From Gordonibacter pamelaeae (GTDB taxonomy: Bacteria; Actinomycetota; Coriobacteriia; Coriobacteriales; Eggerthellaceae), in NCBI RefSeq assembly GCF_042665095.1, contig NZ_JBHTBV010000005.1: a stretch of 64,000 nt of DNA, one strand, 5' to 3'. The position numbers and the translations under genes were made by a program. This document shows positions 34,569 through 43,232 of this stretch, one piece after another. The first letter of the stretch is position 1; each line of letters starts with the position of its first letter. Under the pieces are notes generated by a model. The model was not told where the DNA came from. It was given only the letters and a program-made list of their open reading frames with translations, and searched no databases.

Positions 34569-35777
34569 CTACGCGGCCTCTCCCGCCGCAACGTTTACGG
34601 CCTCGCGCTTCGGCGCACCGCCGGGCAGCAGCTTCTGCGCCAGCATGACGAACGCGAGCGCGCCGAGGGACACCACGCCGATGGCGACGACGATCTCCAC
34701 CCAGGTGGGAGCATACGAGCCGGCAAGGGCCCACATGCCGGCGCCGCCTTGCTGCGCAGCCGTCGTGCCGAGCGACACGCCGGGAGCACCCGCCACATTG
34801 AGCTCGACGAACGAGGTGAGCAGCAGCCACACGCGCTTGAAGAACACGCCTGCCACCACGCACACGCTGGCAGCAGCCACGAGGCCCATGCGGGCGCGAT
34901 TCTTCGTGAACACGAGGATGCAGAACGGGATGAGCAGCCCGATGACGATCTCGAACCAGAAGAACGGGGCCGTGGCGCCCGTGGCCATGATGGCGAGCGT
35001 CTCGGCTCCGGCGGCTCCCGGGTAGGCCATGGTCAGCACTTCGCAGCCCACGAGGAAGGCGTCGACGGCGATGCAGACCGCCAAAAGCCCGGCCAGGTTG
35101 GACAGCAGCTTTTTGTCGGTTTTGAAGCGGCCGGACTTGTTGAGGCCCATGAGCGACAGGATAAGCAGCGCCAGGCCGGAGTCCATGGCCGACACCACGA
35201 ACAAGGGCGCCATGATGGCCGAGTACCATCCCTCGCGCGCCATCTCAAGGCCGAAGATCCATGCCGTCACCGAGTGGACGAGGATGGCGACCGGCAGGGC
35301 GAAGCGGCTCACGACGGCCACCTTGTCGGCCGCGCCCGGCTTCTTGGAGGTCATGAACGCAAGGTACACCACGTTGATGGCCAGGTACAGCGTGATAACG
35401 CAGATGTCCCAGAACAAGGGCGACAGCGGATTCGGCCCCGTGATTATGCGCCACACGCGCTGGATGCCGCCCAGGTCGATGAGCACGAACATGCCAGCGC
35501 AGCAGATGCACACCGTGGACAGGATGACGGCGGGCAGCGCCACCTTCTTGTAGTCTGCCACGTGGAACACGCTTGCCGACGAGGCCACGATGAGGCCGCC
35601 GGCCGAGAGGCCCACGAAGAACATGAACATGGTGATGTAGAGGCCCCACGAGGTGCCGTTCGACATGCCGGTGACGCCGAGGCCGTTTGCAAGCTGGTAG
35701 ATCCACGCGGCGACTCCCGCTATCGTGAGCGTGCCGAGCACGCCCATCGCTGCTTTGGCTTTCGTAGAGGTTTGCAT
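34569..35777 (-). CDS. NrfD/DmsC-type quinol-oxidising membrane subunit (operon 1)
   Basis: Membrane protein of 402 aa with about ten hydrophobic segments, of the NrfD/PsrC/DmsC superfamily. It oxidises menaquinol and passes electrons to the FeS subunit. Segments SWGLYITMFMFFVGLSAGG near residue 40 and VTAWIFGLEMAREGWYSA near 160 are shared with the anchors of operons 2 and 3. The ATG at 35777 follows GGAGGAGG; a longer frame overlaps dmsB. Confidence 0.85.
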   Translation of the reverse strand: MQTSTKAKAAMGVLGTLTIAGVAAWIYQLANGLGVTGMSNGTSWGLYITMFMFFVGLSAGGLIVASSASVFHVADYKKVALPAVILSTVCICCAGMFVLIDLGGIQRVWRIITGPNPLSPLFWDICVITLYLAINVVYLAFMTSKKPGAADKVAVVSRFALPVAILVHSVTAWIFGLEMAREGWYSAIMAPLFVVSAMDSGLALLILSLMGLNKSGRFKTDKKLLSNLAGLLAVCIAVDAFLVGCEVLTMAYPGAAGAETLAIMATGATAPFFWFEIVIGLLIPFCILVFTKNRARMGLVAAASVCVVAGVFFKRVWLLLTSFVELNVAGAPGVSLGTTAAQQGGAGMWALAGSYAPTWVEIVVAIGVVSLGALAFVMLAQKLLPGGAPKREAVNVAAGEAA

Positions 35778-35793
35778 GGTTCGCACCTCCTCC

Positions 35794-36411
35794 TTAGTTG
35801 AAGTAACGGACTTGCGGGCGGGTTCCCTGCTCGGGAAGCAGGGCGGTGGCATTGCGCTCGCGGACGACGCGCGAGACCTCGCTCTCGGGATCGTCGAGAT
35901 CGCCGAAGATACGCGCCTTGGCAAGGCAGCATTTCACGCACATGGGCTCGTCGCCGCGGTCGGTGCGCTCCTTGCAGAGCGTGCACTTCTCCACTACGCC
36001 CTTTCCCCGCACCGGCACGTCCTTGTCGCCGTAGTTGAAGTCAGGGTCGCGCACCGGCTCGTTCCAGTTGAAGACGCGCGCGTTGTACGGGCATGCCGCC
36101 ATGCACATGCGGCACCCGATGCACTTCTCGTAATCGATCTCCACGCGCCCCTTATCGTCCTTGTACGTGGCACCCGTGGGGCACACGCGCAGGCACGCCG
36201 GATTCTCGCAATGCTGGCAGGCAACGGGCAGATGCGAGCGGGAGACGTGGGGATACGTCCCCTGAACGCCCACCTCGAACTCGCAATCTTCGTTGAGCAC
36301 GCGATTCCAAGCCATGCCCATGGGAACGTTGTTCTGCATCTTGCACGCCATGGCGCAGGTGTTGCACCCCGTGCAACGATCCAGATTGATGGCTATAGCC
36401 AACCGAGTCAT
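35794..36411 (-). CDS. DmsB-type 4x[4Fe-4S] ferredoxin subunit (operon 1)
   Basis: Electron-transfer subunit of 205 aa with four cysteine clusters: CTGCNTCAMACK, CQHCENPACLRVCP, CIGCRMCMAACP and CTLCKERTDRGDEPMC. The ATG at 36409-36411 has AGGTGG five bases upstream. A GTG at 36418-36420, directly after the dmsA stop, is a less likely start. It bridges the A subunit to the membrane anchor. Confidence 0.92.
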   Translation of the reverse strand: MTRLAIAINLDRCTGCNTCAMACKMQNNVPMGMAWNRVLNEDCEFEVGVQGTYPHVSRSHLPVACQHCENPACLRVCPTGATYKDDKGRVEIDYEKCIGCRMCMAACPYNARVFNWNEPVRDPDFNYGDKDVPVRGKGVVEKCTLCKERTDRGDEPMCVKCCLAKARIFGDLDDPESEVSRVVRERNATALLPEQGTRPQVRYFN

Positions 36412-36420
36412 GAGGACCAC

Positions 36421-38835
36421 CTATGCTTTCTTCACTTCGACAAGCGTGTCGTTGAAGGGAGTGACCCTCCCCTTGGCGAGCGCTTTTCCACGGGGGTTCG
36501 CAGCGTCGTTGGTGACGTTCTGCAAATCACCGGCAGTCATGTACTTGCTCCAAATGCCCTCGACGATGACCGTCGTTCCCGGGCGCACCGCCTCGGTGGC
36601 AATGCATGCGCATTGGAACGACCCGCGATCGTTGAACGCCTCGACCACGTCGCCGGACTCGAGGCCGCGCGCCGCCATGTCGACGGGATTCATCTCGAGC
36701 GTCGGTTCGTAATGCTGTCGTAGCCACGAGGCGTCCATGAGGTTCTGGTGGATGAAGTACTTGGAGCGGCGCTGGGTCATGACGAGCGGGTACGTGTTCC
36801 GCAAGGGATTGCCCTCGAACGCTTCATGGGGTGCTTCGTATTGGGGAAGCGCCTGACCGTATTCCACCAGGTTCTCGTAGTACAGGTCGATCTTGCCTGA
36901 CGTCGTCTTGTAGGTCTGGTTGCCGTAACTGCGCGCAATGTCCGGTTGGTTCTTCAGCGCAACCACGCCGTTGTGCGATACGACCTCGTCGAGGGTAATG
37001 CCGGCAAGGGCCTTGTCGGTTGCCTTTTCCAGCTGGAAGCGCGTCAGCTCCTCCTGGCTCTCGGGAAGCGCGTCCCCGTATCCCAGACGCTTGGCCATCT
37101 CGCGATCGATCCAGAAGTCCGTCTTGCTCTCGAACAGGGGATCGAGCACCTTCTGCTGCAAAAGGACATGGCCGCGCAGAGCGCGCACGAAGCCGATCTC
37201 CTCGTCCACTTCGAAATGGGAGCACACGGGCAGAACGATATCGGCCCAATCCACCGAAGGCGTATGCCAGATATCCTGCACGACGACGAAATCGAGGGTC
37301 TTCGCCCACTCGTTCGTACGATTCTGATTGCCGGCGATCTGCTGGAACGCGCCGTTTTGCACCCACATGAAGCGGATACCGCTCTCCTCATCGCGGTAGT
37401 CGACGCTCGCCTTCGGCGCCGACGCGGTCTTGCACTCCGCCGGCAGCGGCCATGAGGCCAGCTTGCCCGCACCGAATATCTTCTGGTACGCGTTCACGTA
37501 CGCACCCGCTCCCCATCCGGGAATGTCGGTTCCGAACGAACCGACGAGCGTGGCCAGCAGCACCGCCGCATGCCCTGCGACGTCGGCGTTGTAGAACTTC
37601 TCCCCGCCGCCGAAGCCGAAGGAGAGAATCGAGGGTCCGTGGTTCGCGTACTTGTCGGTGATTTCAACGAGCACGTCTTCGCCTATACCCGTCGTTTCGG
37701 CAGCCCAAGAAGGCGTGTACTGCTTTTGACCCTCTTTCAGCAGGCTGAAAACCGTGGCATACGCCTCCCCGTCGATGGTCGCCTCGTATTCGAGCGCAGG
37801 GTTCACGCCTTCGGCATTATAGGCAGACAGGGAACCCGAGGCCTCGTCCCACACCATGAAAGGATTATCGGCACCGGATTGCTTGATGTCGTCAACGGGG
37901 TTCTTCCGCAACAGCGATCCATCCGATCGTTTCACGAGGAACGGCATGCTCGTGTTGGCTTTCAGATACGGGGCGTTGTACCACCCGTTGTCCAAGATAA
38001 TCGAGATCATGCCCAGGTAGAGAGCCGGATCGGTTCCGGCGACCAAGGGAATCCATTGCGAGCTCTTCTCGGCGGTCGTGCAGAAGTTGGGATCGAGCGT
38101 GATGATCTCGGCTCCCGCCTCCTTCGCCTCGAAGAAGTAGCGCGCGGTTACCATGCACGTCTCCAGCATGTTGCATCCCACGTTCAGGATGGTCTTGGCG
38201 TTCTTCCAATCGGTCACCTCGTTCGACGAGGCTCCCTGCTGGCCCGATTCGGCGAGCGCCGGAGAGAAACCGTTGCCCAGCCCGATATCGATTCCGCGGT
38301 GGGGCTTCTCCTGCCCCTTGAGCAGCTTGGGAAGGAAGGTGGTGAGCGAGTCGACGGCCGTTTGGATGGCGATGGCTCCCGGTCCGTATTTCTCCTGGGT
38401 CTCCTTCACCTTCTCGGCGATGGTGTCGAGCGCCTCGTCCCAGGTGATCTCGACGAACTCGCCCGACCCGCGCTCGCCCACGCGCTTGAGCGGGACCTGC
38501 AGGCGCTCTTTGCTGTACGTATGCTGAATCTCGGAAATACCCTTCAGGCAGATGGTCTCGTTGCGTTTGTCGGGCCATTCGTTCGGCTCGACCAGAACCA
38601 TGCGCCCGTCGCGAACCGTGCACTTCAGATGGCAGTTGCATTGGCAGTGGCGATAGTGGAACGTATACCCCACCCGCTCCTCCGGTTCGGCATGCGCCTG
38701 CGCCGGTGCGAGCCAGCTGTCGGCCGTGGTCATGCCGGCGGCGCCTGCAAGGCCCAGCGCGCCTGCAGCAGCGCCGGTCGCCTTCAGAAAGCTCCTGCGC
38801 GTGAGCCCGCTGCGCGGGCTGCTAGTTCCTGACAT
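36421..38835 (-). CDS. DMSO-reductase-family molybdopterin oxidoreductase, catalytic subunit (operon 1)
   Basis: Tat-exported enzyme of 804 aa. The twin-arginine motif LTRRSFLKATG is at residues 12-22. The N-terminal FeS ligands CQCNCHLKC lie near residue 67, with a further Cys in ICLKG, the CX3CX3C...C arrangement of DmsA-like enzymes. Molybdopterin-dinucleotide regions and the C-terminal domain follow, with MNPVDMAARGLESGDVV near 705. The substrate cannot be deduced. First gene of operon 1, preceded by GAGGAGG and a 100-nt leader. Confidence 0.9.
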   Translation of the reverse strand: MSGTSSPRSGLTRRSFLKATGAAAGALGLAGAAGMTTADSWLAPAQAHAEPEERVGYTFHYRHCQCNCHLKCTVRDGRMVLVEPNEWPDKRNETICLKGISEIQHTYSKERLQVPLKRVGERGSGEFVEITWDEALDTIAEKVKETQEKYGPGAIAIQTAVDSLTTFLPKLLKGQEKPHRGIDIGLGNGFSPALAESGQQGASSNEVTDWKNAKTILNVGCNMLETCMVTARYFFEAKEAGAEIITLDPNFCTTAEKSSQWIPLVAGTDPALYLGMISIILDNGWYNAPYLKANTSMPFLVKRSDGSLLRKNPVDDIKQSGADNPFMVWDEASGSLSAYNAEGVNPALEYEATIDGEAYATVFSLLKEGQKQYTPSWAAETTGIGEDVLVEITDKYANHGPSILSFGFGGGEKFYNADVAGHAAVLLATLVGSFGTDIPGWGAGAYVNAYQKIFGAGKLASWPLPAECKTASAPKASVDYRDEESGIRFMWVQNGAFQQIAGNQNRTNEWAKTLDFVVVQDIWHTPSVDWADIVLPVCSHFEVDEEIGFVRALRGHVLLQQKVLDPLFESKTDFWIDREMAKRLGYGDALPESQEELTRFQLEKATDKALAGITLDEVVSHNGVVALKNQPDIARSYGNQTYKTTSGKIDLYYENLVEYGQALPQYEAPHEAFEGNPLRNTYPLVMTQRRSKYFIHQNLMDASWLRQHYEPTLEMNPVDMAARGLESGDVVEAFNDRGSFQCACIATEAVRPGTTVIVEGIWSKYMTAGDLQNVTNDAANPRGKALAKGRVTPFNDTLVEVKKA

Positions 38836-38871
38836 GTCTCCTCCTCAAAGATGTCGTCAGGATATCCCCGC

Positions 38872-38905
38872 CCTGTCGGCTGCGGGCAAAGACCCTGCCG
38901 ACAGG
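38872..38905 (-). promoter_or_regulatory. Leader hairpin of operon 1
   Basis: CCTGTCGGC (38872-38880)/GCCGACAGG (38897-38905) is a perfect 9-bp stem in the untranslated leader of dmsA1. Possible mRNA stabiliser or attenuator; function not shown. Confidence 0.4.
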
Positions 38906-38938
38906 CTCCATACGAGAACATCCCCCTGCTTCCCGTGA

Positions 38939-38952
38939 GAATTGGCCAATTC
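38939..38952. promoter_or_regulatory. GAATTGGCCAATTC palindrome in the operon 1 start region
   Basis: Perfect 14-bp palindrome beginning about 10 bp downstream of the -10; its ATTGGCCAAT core starts exactly 12 bp after it. The same core at the same distance is found in operon 2 (49962-49971), so it is a strong operator candidate. Confidence 0.65.
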
Positions 38953-38962
38953 CACTGACTTC

Positions 38963-38991
38963 ACTATACGGAATTATCCTATGACAATCAA
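38963..38991 (-). promoter_or_regulatory. Operon 1 promoter
   Basis: Minus strand: TTGATT (38991-38986), 17-bp spacer, TATAGT (38968-38963). The -35 and spacer overlap the 39-bp palindrome. An alternative ATGACA-17 bp-GATAAT pair lies within the palindrome. Confidence 0.65.
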
Positions 38992-39010
38992 GGATTGTCA
39001 TAGGATAATT
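38972..39010. promoter_or_regulatory. Perfect 39-bp palindrome upstream of operon 1
   Basis: Two 18-bp arms (AATTATCCTATGACAATC and its complement) around an AAG centre. By symmetry each strand reads ATGACA, 17 bp, GATAAT, so it contains a near-consensus promoter in both directions. A half-site copy (ATCATATGACAAATT on the minus strand) follows at about 39009-39023. An almost identical half-site is upstream of orphan NrfD 1 (43054-43073). Confidence 0.7.
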
Positions 39011-39110
39011 TGTCATATGATTATTCTACTTTTAACATAGTTTTTCCTGATTCCGCAGGTCATTGAACTGCCGGGGTGCCGCCTTTGCAGCGTAGCACAT
39101 CATCCTTGGC

Positions 39111-39132
39111 CCCCAGCTGAGGCAGGCTGGGG
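39111..39132. terminator. Hairpin downstream of AAA ATPase gene
   Basis: CCCCAGC (39111-39117)/GCTGGGG (39126-39132), 7-bp stem, 2 bp past the stop of the minus-strand ATPase gene. Weak evidence as a terminator because no T run follows. Confidence 0.4.
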
Positions 39133-39134
39133 CA

Positions 39135-40235
39135 CTATCCTTCCAGCTGCGTTTGCAGGTACTCCCTGAACGACGGCATGTCGAAGCGCACGTATCCCTT
39201 TTGATACTCGCCGATCACGCCCTGCTCCAGCAAACGCCGTTTGTACTGGGATGCGTAATTGCTCTTCACACCCATGCGCTCGGCTATATCGGCCAGGGAG
39301 CTGTCCTTGGCATCGGGAAGCATGGCGGCTAAAAAGCGCTTGTCCCCCTTCGACAGCTCGCGATAGGCGCATTCGAGAATCCCCTCCATCATCTCGCGAC
39401 GGGCGAGCTCCACGCCACGCGAGACATCGTCTGGCGATATCTCCTCGGATGCAGGCCTCTCCGCCCAAATACGGTAGCCAACAAGCTGCATCATATAGGG
39501 AAACCCATCGACGGCGCGAACAGCAGTATCGAGCGCCGCTGGCGATATGGCCCTCCCGCCCTGTACGATGGTGAGGTTCATGGCGTCACGCACGTCGTTG
39601 TCGGGAATGCGGCCAAGAGCATGCTTGCGCGCCCTGCGAAGAAACGACACGCTTTCATCGCTTAGAAGGGATGACACCGCATAGGGAAGCCCCGCCATAA
39701 GGAGGGCGACTTTGCGACCTTCGCGAACGAAATGCTGGTAAACCCGAGCAAGCTGTCGCATTTCCTCAAGATCGACCCGTACTTCGTCGACCGTGATGAG
39801 CAGACCCACCTCGTGCTCCGCAAGCTGATCGAGAAGCGCGTTCATCTGCGTGCGCCAATTGCCCGAACGCGGGGCCTCGTTTTCCCACTCGAATCCGACA
39901 AACTGGCCGATGGTTATGCCCTTGAGCTTCTTGTCGTCCAACGAGTCAAGGAAATCTCGCGCCGCAACGGTCGCTTGGTCGAGAATGTCCTCGAGCATCC
40001 CCGTCGCCGCAGTGGTGTTGGCGGATATCCACCCTTGCGATGCCGCCTCCTCGGCCACAAAAGAAAGGAGGGCGGTCTTGCCCGAACCGCGCGGTCCCGA
40101 CACGATAGTCGAAAGATTGGGATCTCCGAGGCCATTGGAAAAGGCGTTCGAAAGCTCCTCGATAAGGTCCTCCCTTCCCGCCATGTAGGGCGGGATGATG
40201 CCGAACGAGGGAGTGAAAGGATTGTGCATTACCAT
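39135..40235 (-). CDS. AAA ATPase with C-terminal winged helix (ORC/CDC6-like, AAA_16 type)
   Basis: Protein of 366 aa. Walker A GPRGSGKTALL near residue 46, Walker B LLITVDEV near 130, a sensor-like AGLPYAVSS near 160, and a C-terminal winged helix (about 300-366, DIAERMGVKSNYASQYKRRL). The start at 40235 (MVMHNPFTPSFG) is favoured by AAAGG upstream and by the typical NPFTPSFG beginning. A start at 40325 would add thirty Lys-rich residues that merely translate the TTTTGCA repeats. Proteins of this type are common as solitary genes in Coriobacteriia; their function is not established, though DNA binding is likely. Confidence 0.7.
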   Translation of the reverse strand: MVMHNPFTPSFGIIPPYMAGREDLIEELSNAFSNGLGDPNLSTIVSGPRGSGKTALLSFVAEEAASQGWISANTTAATGMLEDILDQATVAARDFLDSLDDKKLKGITIGQFVGFEWENEAPRSGNWRTQMNALLDQLAEHEVGLLITVDEVRVDLEEMRQLARVYQHFVREGRKVALLMAGLPYAVSSLLSDESVSFLRRARKHALGRIPDNDVRDAMNLTIVQGGRAISPAALDTAVRAVDGFPYMMQLVGYRIWAERPASEEISPDDVSRGVELARREMMEGILECAYRELSKGDKRFLAAMLPDAKDSSLADIAERMGVKSNYASQYKRRLLEQGVIGEYQKGYVRFDMPSFREYLQTQLEG

Positions 40236-40282
40236 GGCTATGCCTTTCCAGAAGGGAGGTGCAAGCATCATTCTTTGTGAAT

Positions 40283-40317
40283 TTTTGCATCTTTTGCAAA
40301 CTTTTGCAACTTTTGCA
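40283..40317. repeat. Four TTTTGCA direct repeats
   Basis: Copies start at 40283, 40292, 40302 and 40311, a 9-10 bp period. They lie 48-82 bp upstream of the ATPase start (as TGCAAAA on its strand). Candidate operator for the ATPase or another regulator. Confidence 0.65.
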
Positions 40318-40417
40318 TAAACCATCTACCTGGCATAACAGAGCGAACAACAGAAATACCTCGCACTGTCAGGTACCATCTTGCAAGGCTAACCGACGCT
40401 TAAACACGGTATGCGTC

Positions 40418-41431
40418 CTACGCTTCGGCCTTTCCGCCCAGGGCGTCCTTCGCGGCATCGCCCAGCACGTCGCCGAAGCCCTCGCTGAAGGAGCTGGGTA
40501 CCACGACGGTGCCGCCGGTCTCGCGGACGCTCTCGTACAGCAGGTGCATGGCGCGCAGGCGCAGGGCGGCGTCGTTCTTTGCGTAGGTGTCGCCCATGTC
40601 GTCCATCATCTCGCAGATGTCCTGCTCGGCCTCCATGAGGATGATGCGGGCCTTCTTGCGCTGCTCGGCCTGGGCCTCCAGGCTCATGACGTCCTGCAGC
40701 TCCTTGGGCAGCAGGATGTCGCGCACCTCCACGGACAGGATAGTCACGCCCCAGGCGGCCACCTTCTCCTCCAGCACGCGCTTGAGCTCGCGGTCGAGCT
40801 GCTCGCGGCGGATGGCCACCTCGGCGGCGCCCGCGCGGCCGATGGCGTCGCGCAGCGCGGTCTGCGCCGCCAGCTCCACGGCACGCGTGAAGTCGCCCAC
40901 CTCGGTGCAGGCGGCCTTCGCGTCCCACACATGCCAGAACAGGACGGCGTTCACATCGAGCGGCACGAGGTCGGCCGTGAGCGTCTCCTCGGCGCCGAAC
41001 GTGGTCACGCGCACGCGGGTGTCCACGCGCATGGTGTTCTGCTCGATGACGGGCCACGTCCAGAACAGGCCCGGGCCCGACACGCGATCGAGCTTGCCCA
41101 GGCGCAGCACCACGACCTTCTCCCACTGTTGCGCGATGTGCACCGACATGGTGGCGAGCACGGCCACCACCAGGGCGGCGACCACCGCTCCCACGCCGAT
41201 CCCTCCGGCGAGGGCCCATGCAACGCCCAGCACGGCGCAGAAGGACACGGCGAACACCACCGCCGAGAACAGCAGCACGCCGGCGTTCGAGGCGCGCTCG
41301 CCCACGACCTCGGTGCTCGCGTCGGGCACCACCTGGAACGACCGCCGTGCAGGCGCCGGCGCCCCCTTGCCGGCGACCGCCGCCGCATCGGGCGCGAAGC
41401 CCTGCACGCCGCTTCTCCTTGCCACCGCCAT
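40418..41431 (-). CDS. SPFH/band-7 (slipin-like) membrane protein, cassette 1
   Basis: Protein of 337 aa. A cytoplasmic N-terminus (1-45), two adjacent hydrophobic segments (about 50-92), then an SPFH domain (about 100-265) with QQWEKVVVLRLGKLDRVSGPGL and the slipin hallmark LSVEVRDILLPKELQDVMSLEAQAE. The C-terminal helix ends in VVVPSSFSEGFGDVL. Its ATG overlaps the GntR stop by one base (TGATG). Slipins form membrane microdomain scaffolds; here the partner is likely the orphan NrfD of the same operon (inference). The paralog is at 51337. Confidence 0.85.
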   Translation of the reverse strand: MAVARRSGVQGFAPDAAAVAGKGAPAPARRSFQVVPDASTEVVGERASNAGVLLFSAVVFAVSFCAVLGVAWALAGGIGVGAVVAALVVAVLATMSVHIAQQWEKVVVLRLGKLDRVSGPGLFWTWPVIEQNTMRVDTRVRVTTFGAEETLTADLVPLDVNAVLFWHVWDAKAACTEVGDFTRAVELAAQTALRDAIGRAGAAEVAIRREQLDRELKRVLEEKVAAWGVTILSVEVRDILLPKELQDVMSLEAQAEQRKKARIILMEAEQDICEMMDDMGDTYAKNDAALRLRAMHLLYESVRETGGTVVVPSSFSEGFGDVLGDAAKDALGGKAEA

Positions 41432-41904
41432 CACGCTCCCGTCTGCGACGCCCGGCCTGCACGGCCCACGTCGATCTCCACTATGCGGCCGCCACCGGCC
41501 CCGCCGGCCGGCTCTTCCCCGGCCTCGCGTTTCATCTGCTTGATCTTGCGCGCCATGCACTTCTGCACGTCGTCGAGCGTCAGGCCCAGGTCGCGGCACG
41601 ACGCCACGCAATCGCCCAAGATGGCGTCGATCTCCTGGGCGTGCTCGTCGCCCACGTCGGCATCGAGGCCCCGCACGAACACGCCGCGTCCGCGCGTGGA
41701 CTCCAAGTATCCGTCGGAAACCAGACTCAGGTACGCTTTGTTCACCGTGTTGTAATTGATGGATATCTCGGACGCCAGGCCGCGCACCGTGGGCAGCTGG
41801 TCGCCCGGCTTGAAGTAGCCGGAGTTTATGAGATGGATCAGCCGTTGCCGCAGCTGCACCCACAGGGGCACGTCGGTCGTGGTATCAACTTCGAACGGGA
41901 ACAT
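41431..41904 (-). CDS. YtrA-type GntR-family regulator, cassette 1
   Basis: Short GntR protein of 157 aa. The winged helix occupies 10-80 with PLWVQLRQRLIHLI, GDQLPTVRGLASEISINYNTVNKAYLSL in parts and GRGVFV. A C-terminal helical tail of about 75 residues is present, without a large effector domain, as in the YtrA group. It sits between the orphan NrfD (21 bp upstream) and the slipin, so it probably regulates this cassette. Confidence 0.88.
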   Translation of the reverse strand: MFPFEVDTTTDVPLWVQLRQRLIHLINSGYFKPGDQLPTVRGLASEISINYNTVNKAYLSLVSDGYLESTRGRGVFVRGLDADVGDEHAQEIDAILGDCVASCRDLGLTLDDVQKCMARKIKQMKREAGEEPAGGAGGGRIVEIDVGRAGRASQTGA

Positions 41905-41925
41905 GTTCCTTTAGCCTTCTCTCCG

Positions 41926-42909
41926 TCAAGATGCCATTGCGAGCAGCGGATGCATGCCCGCCTCCACCACGCAGTACCGCATGGCGAGCCCGCCCGCCAG
42001 CACGCAAGCCGCCGCCACGAGGGCGATCGCCGGGCGCGGGCGCCGCAGCCGCGCCAGGATCACGTCGAGCGCGAACGGCACGGCGAGCCCCGCCAGCACG
42101 AGCCCGCCCCAGAACAGCCAGGCTGCCTCGCCCGCCACCAGGGCCTCGGCCGACGCCGCCAGCGCCTCGGCCGTGCGGCCGACGACGAAGTCGCCGCCCA
42201 CGCCCGCGAGCGCCGTGCCCGCGAACACGGCCAATGCCGCCGCCTCCAGCACGATGACGACGGCATCGACGACGGCCAGCCGGCCGAGCACCGTGGCGAA
42301 CGCGGACGCCGCACCGGTGAGCTGGGCCGCAGCCAGCACGAGCGCCGACCCGCACGACAGCGACGACAGCGTGAACAGCACCGGCAGCCACGGCGTGGCC
42401 CACAGGGGAACCGCGCTCAAGCTCTGCAGCAGCAGCCCCGTGTACAGCATGACCGCAAGCGCCGCCAACGCCAGCGCCGCCTGCAGCACCTGCACCGCCG
42501 CGAAGCGCCAGCGCCGCACCAGGCCATCCCAGGCAAGCGCCGCCAGCACGGCCAGCACCGCGCAAACCGCCAACGACCAGGCGCCCACCGCCACATGCGA
42601 GAGCGCAGGGCTGGTGAGCAGGAGGAGGAGGCGGTCGGCACGCCCCACGTCGGCCAGCAGGCACACCATGCCCAACGCGAGCGCCACGAGCGCCGCCCTA
42701 TAGCCGGGCGCCAGAAGCCTGCGGTAAGCAGCCGGAGGTCGCAGCACCGCGTGCGCGCCTGCCGGGCGGCGGCCGGCGCCGTCCCCGCCCGCGCCCCGCA
42801 CCGCAACGAGCTCGCCCGGTGCCAGCAGCCCCAGCGCGGCGAGCACGAGGCACGCGCCAGCACCCGTTCCGCCCAGGAACAGGTAGCACACGATCAGCGG
42901 ACCGAGCAT
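41926..42909 (-). CDS. Orphan NrfD-like membrane protein, cassette 1
   Basis: Membrane protein of 327 aa with eight to nine hydrophobic segments. It begins CYLFLGGTGAGACLV, the NrfD/PsrC helix-1 pattern, and has LADVGRADRLLLLLTSP near 95 and LFTLSSLSCGSALVLAA near 180. No catalytic or FeS subunit is adjacent; its operon partners are a GntR regulator and a slipin. The start at 42909 follows AAGGGGTGG. The paralog is at 52350. It may be a quinone-interacting partner for another complex (inference). Confidence 0.8.
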   Translation of the reverse strand: MLGPLIVCYLFLGGTGAGACLVLAALGLLAPGELVAVRGAGGDGAGRRPAGAHAVLRPPAAYRRLLAPGYRAALVALALGMVCLLADVGRADRLLLLLTSPALSHVAVGAWSLAVCAVLAVLAALAWDGLVRRWRFAAVQVLQAALALAALAVMLYTGLLLQSLSAVPLWATPWLPVLFTLSSLSCGSALVLAAAQLTGAASAFATVLGRLAVVDAVVIVLEAAALAVFAGTALAGVGGDFVVGRTAEALAASAEALVAGEAAWLFWGGLVLAGLAVPFALDVILARLRRPRPAIALVAAACVLAGGLAMRYCVVEAGMHPLLAMAS

Positions 42910-43053
42910 CGAGCCACCCCTTCCCTTTCCGACCCAGCGGGTGCGCATCCCGCGACAACGAACGGAGAGCTCGCCGCGCGTGCCCGTGCCGGCAGCGCAC
43001 TGCGCTCCTTGATGCGACAGGCGCCGAACCCGTGCGTCGACGCTGCGCGGCGC

Positions 43054-43073
43054 AAATTATCCTAAGACAATCA
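43054..43073. promoter_or_regulatory. Operator half-site shared with operon 1
   Basis: AAATTATCCTAAGACAATCA differs at 2 of 20 positions from the half of the 39-bp palindrome at 38971-38990. It lies 145 bp upstream of orphan NrfD 1. GATAAT on the minus strand could be a -10. ACAAT and ATTGT flank a 9-bp gap at 43067-43085. Confidence 0.55.
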
Positions 43074-43232
43074 CGGAGCCATTGTAGGACATTTCCGGCA
43101 GCCGCGCCATGTGCGCATCGTGCGAAGGCCGGGCGACGCGCGCGTTGCAGAACGGCGGCGATGGGCACAGCAAGCGGCGGGCACGCTACACTGGCCGGGA
43201 AAACCGTCAAGAACATGAGGGAAGGAGGACGT

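Noticed and set aside
38986..38999. FNR/CRP-type site (TTGAT-N4-ATCAA) at operon 1
   Set aside because: One TTGAT half is present but the matching ATCAA half at the required spacing is not; the longer palindrome explains the sequence better.
38822..39016. 64-codon minus-strand frame overlapping the operon 1 leader
   Set aside because: It covers the promoter, palindrome and leader hairpin and has no domain; a leader peptide cannot be argued.
40283..40317. Regular repeats considered as a CRISPR array
   Set aside because: Units are only 7 bp with 2-3 bp gaps; there are no spacers and no cas genes.
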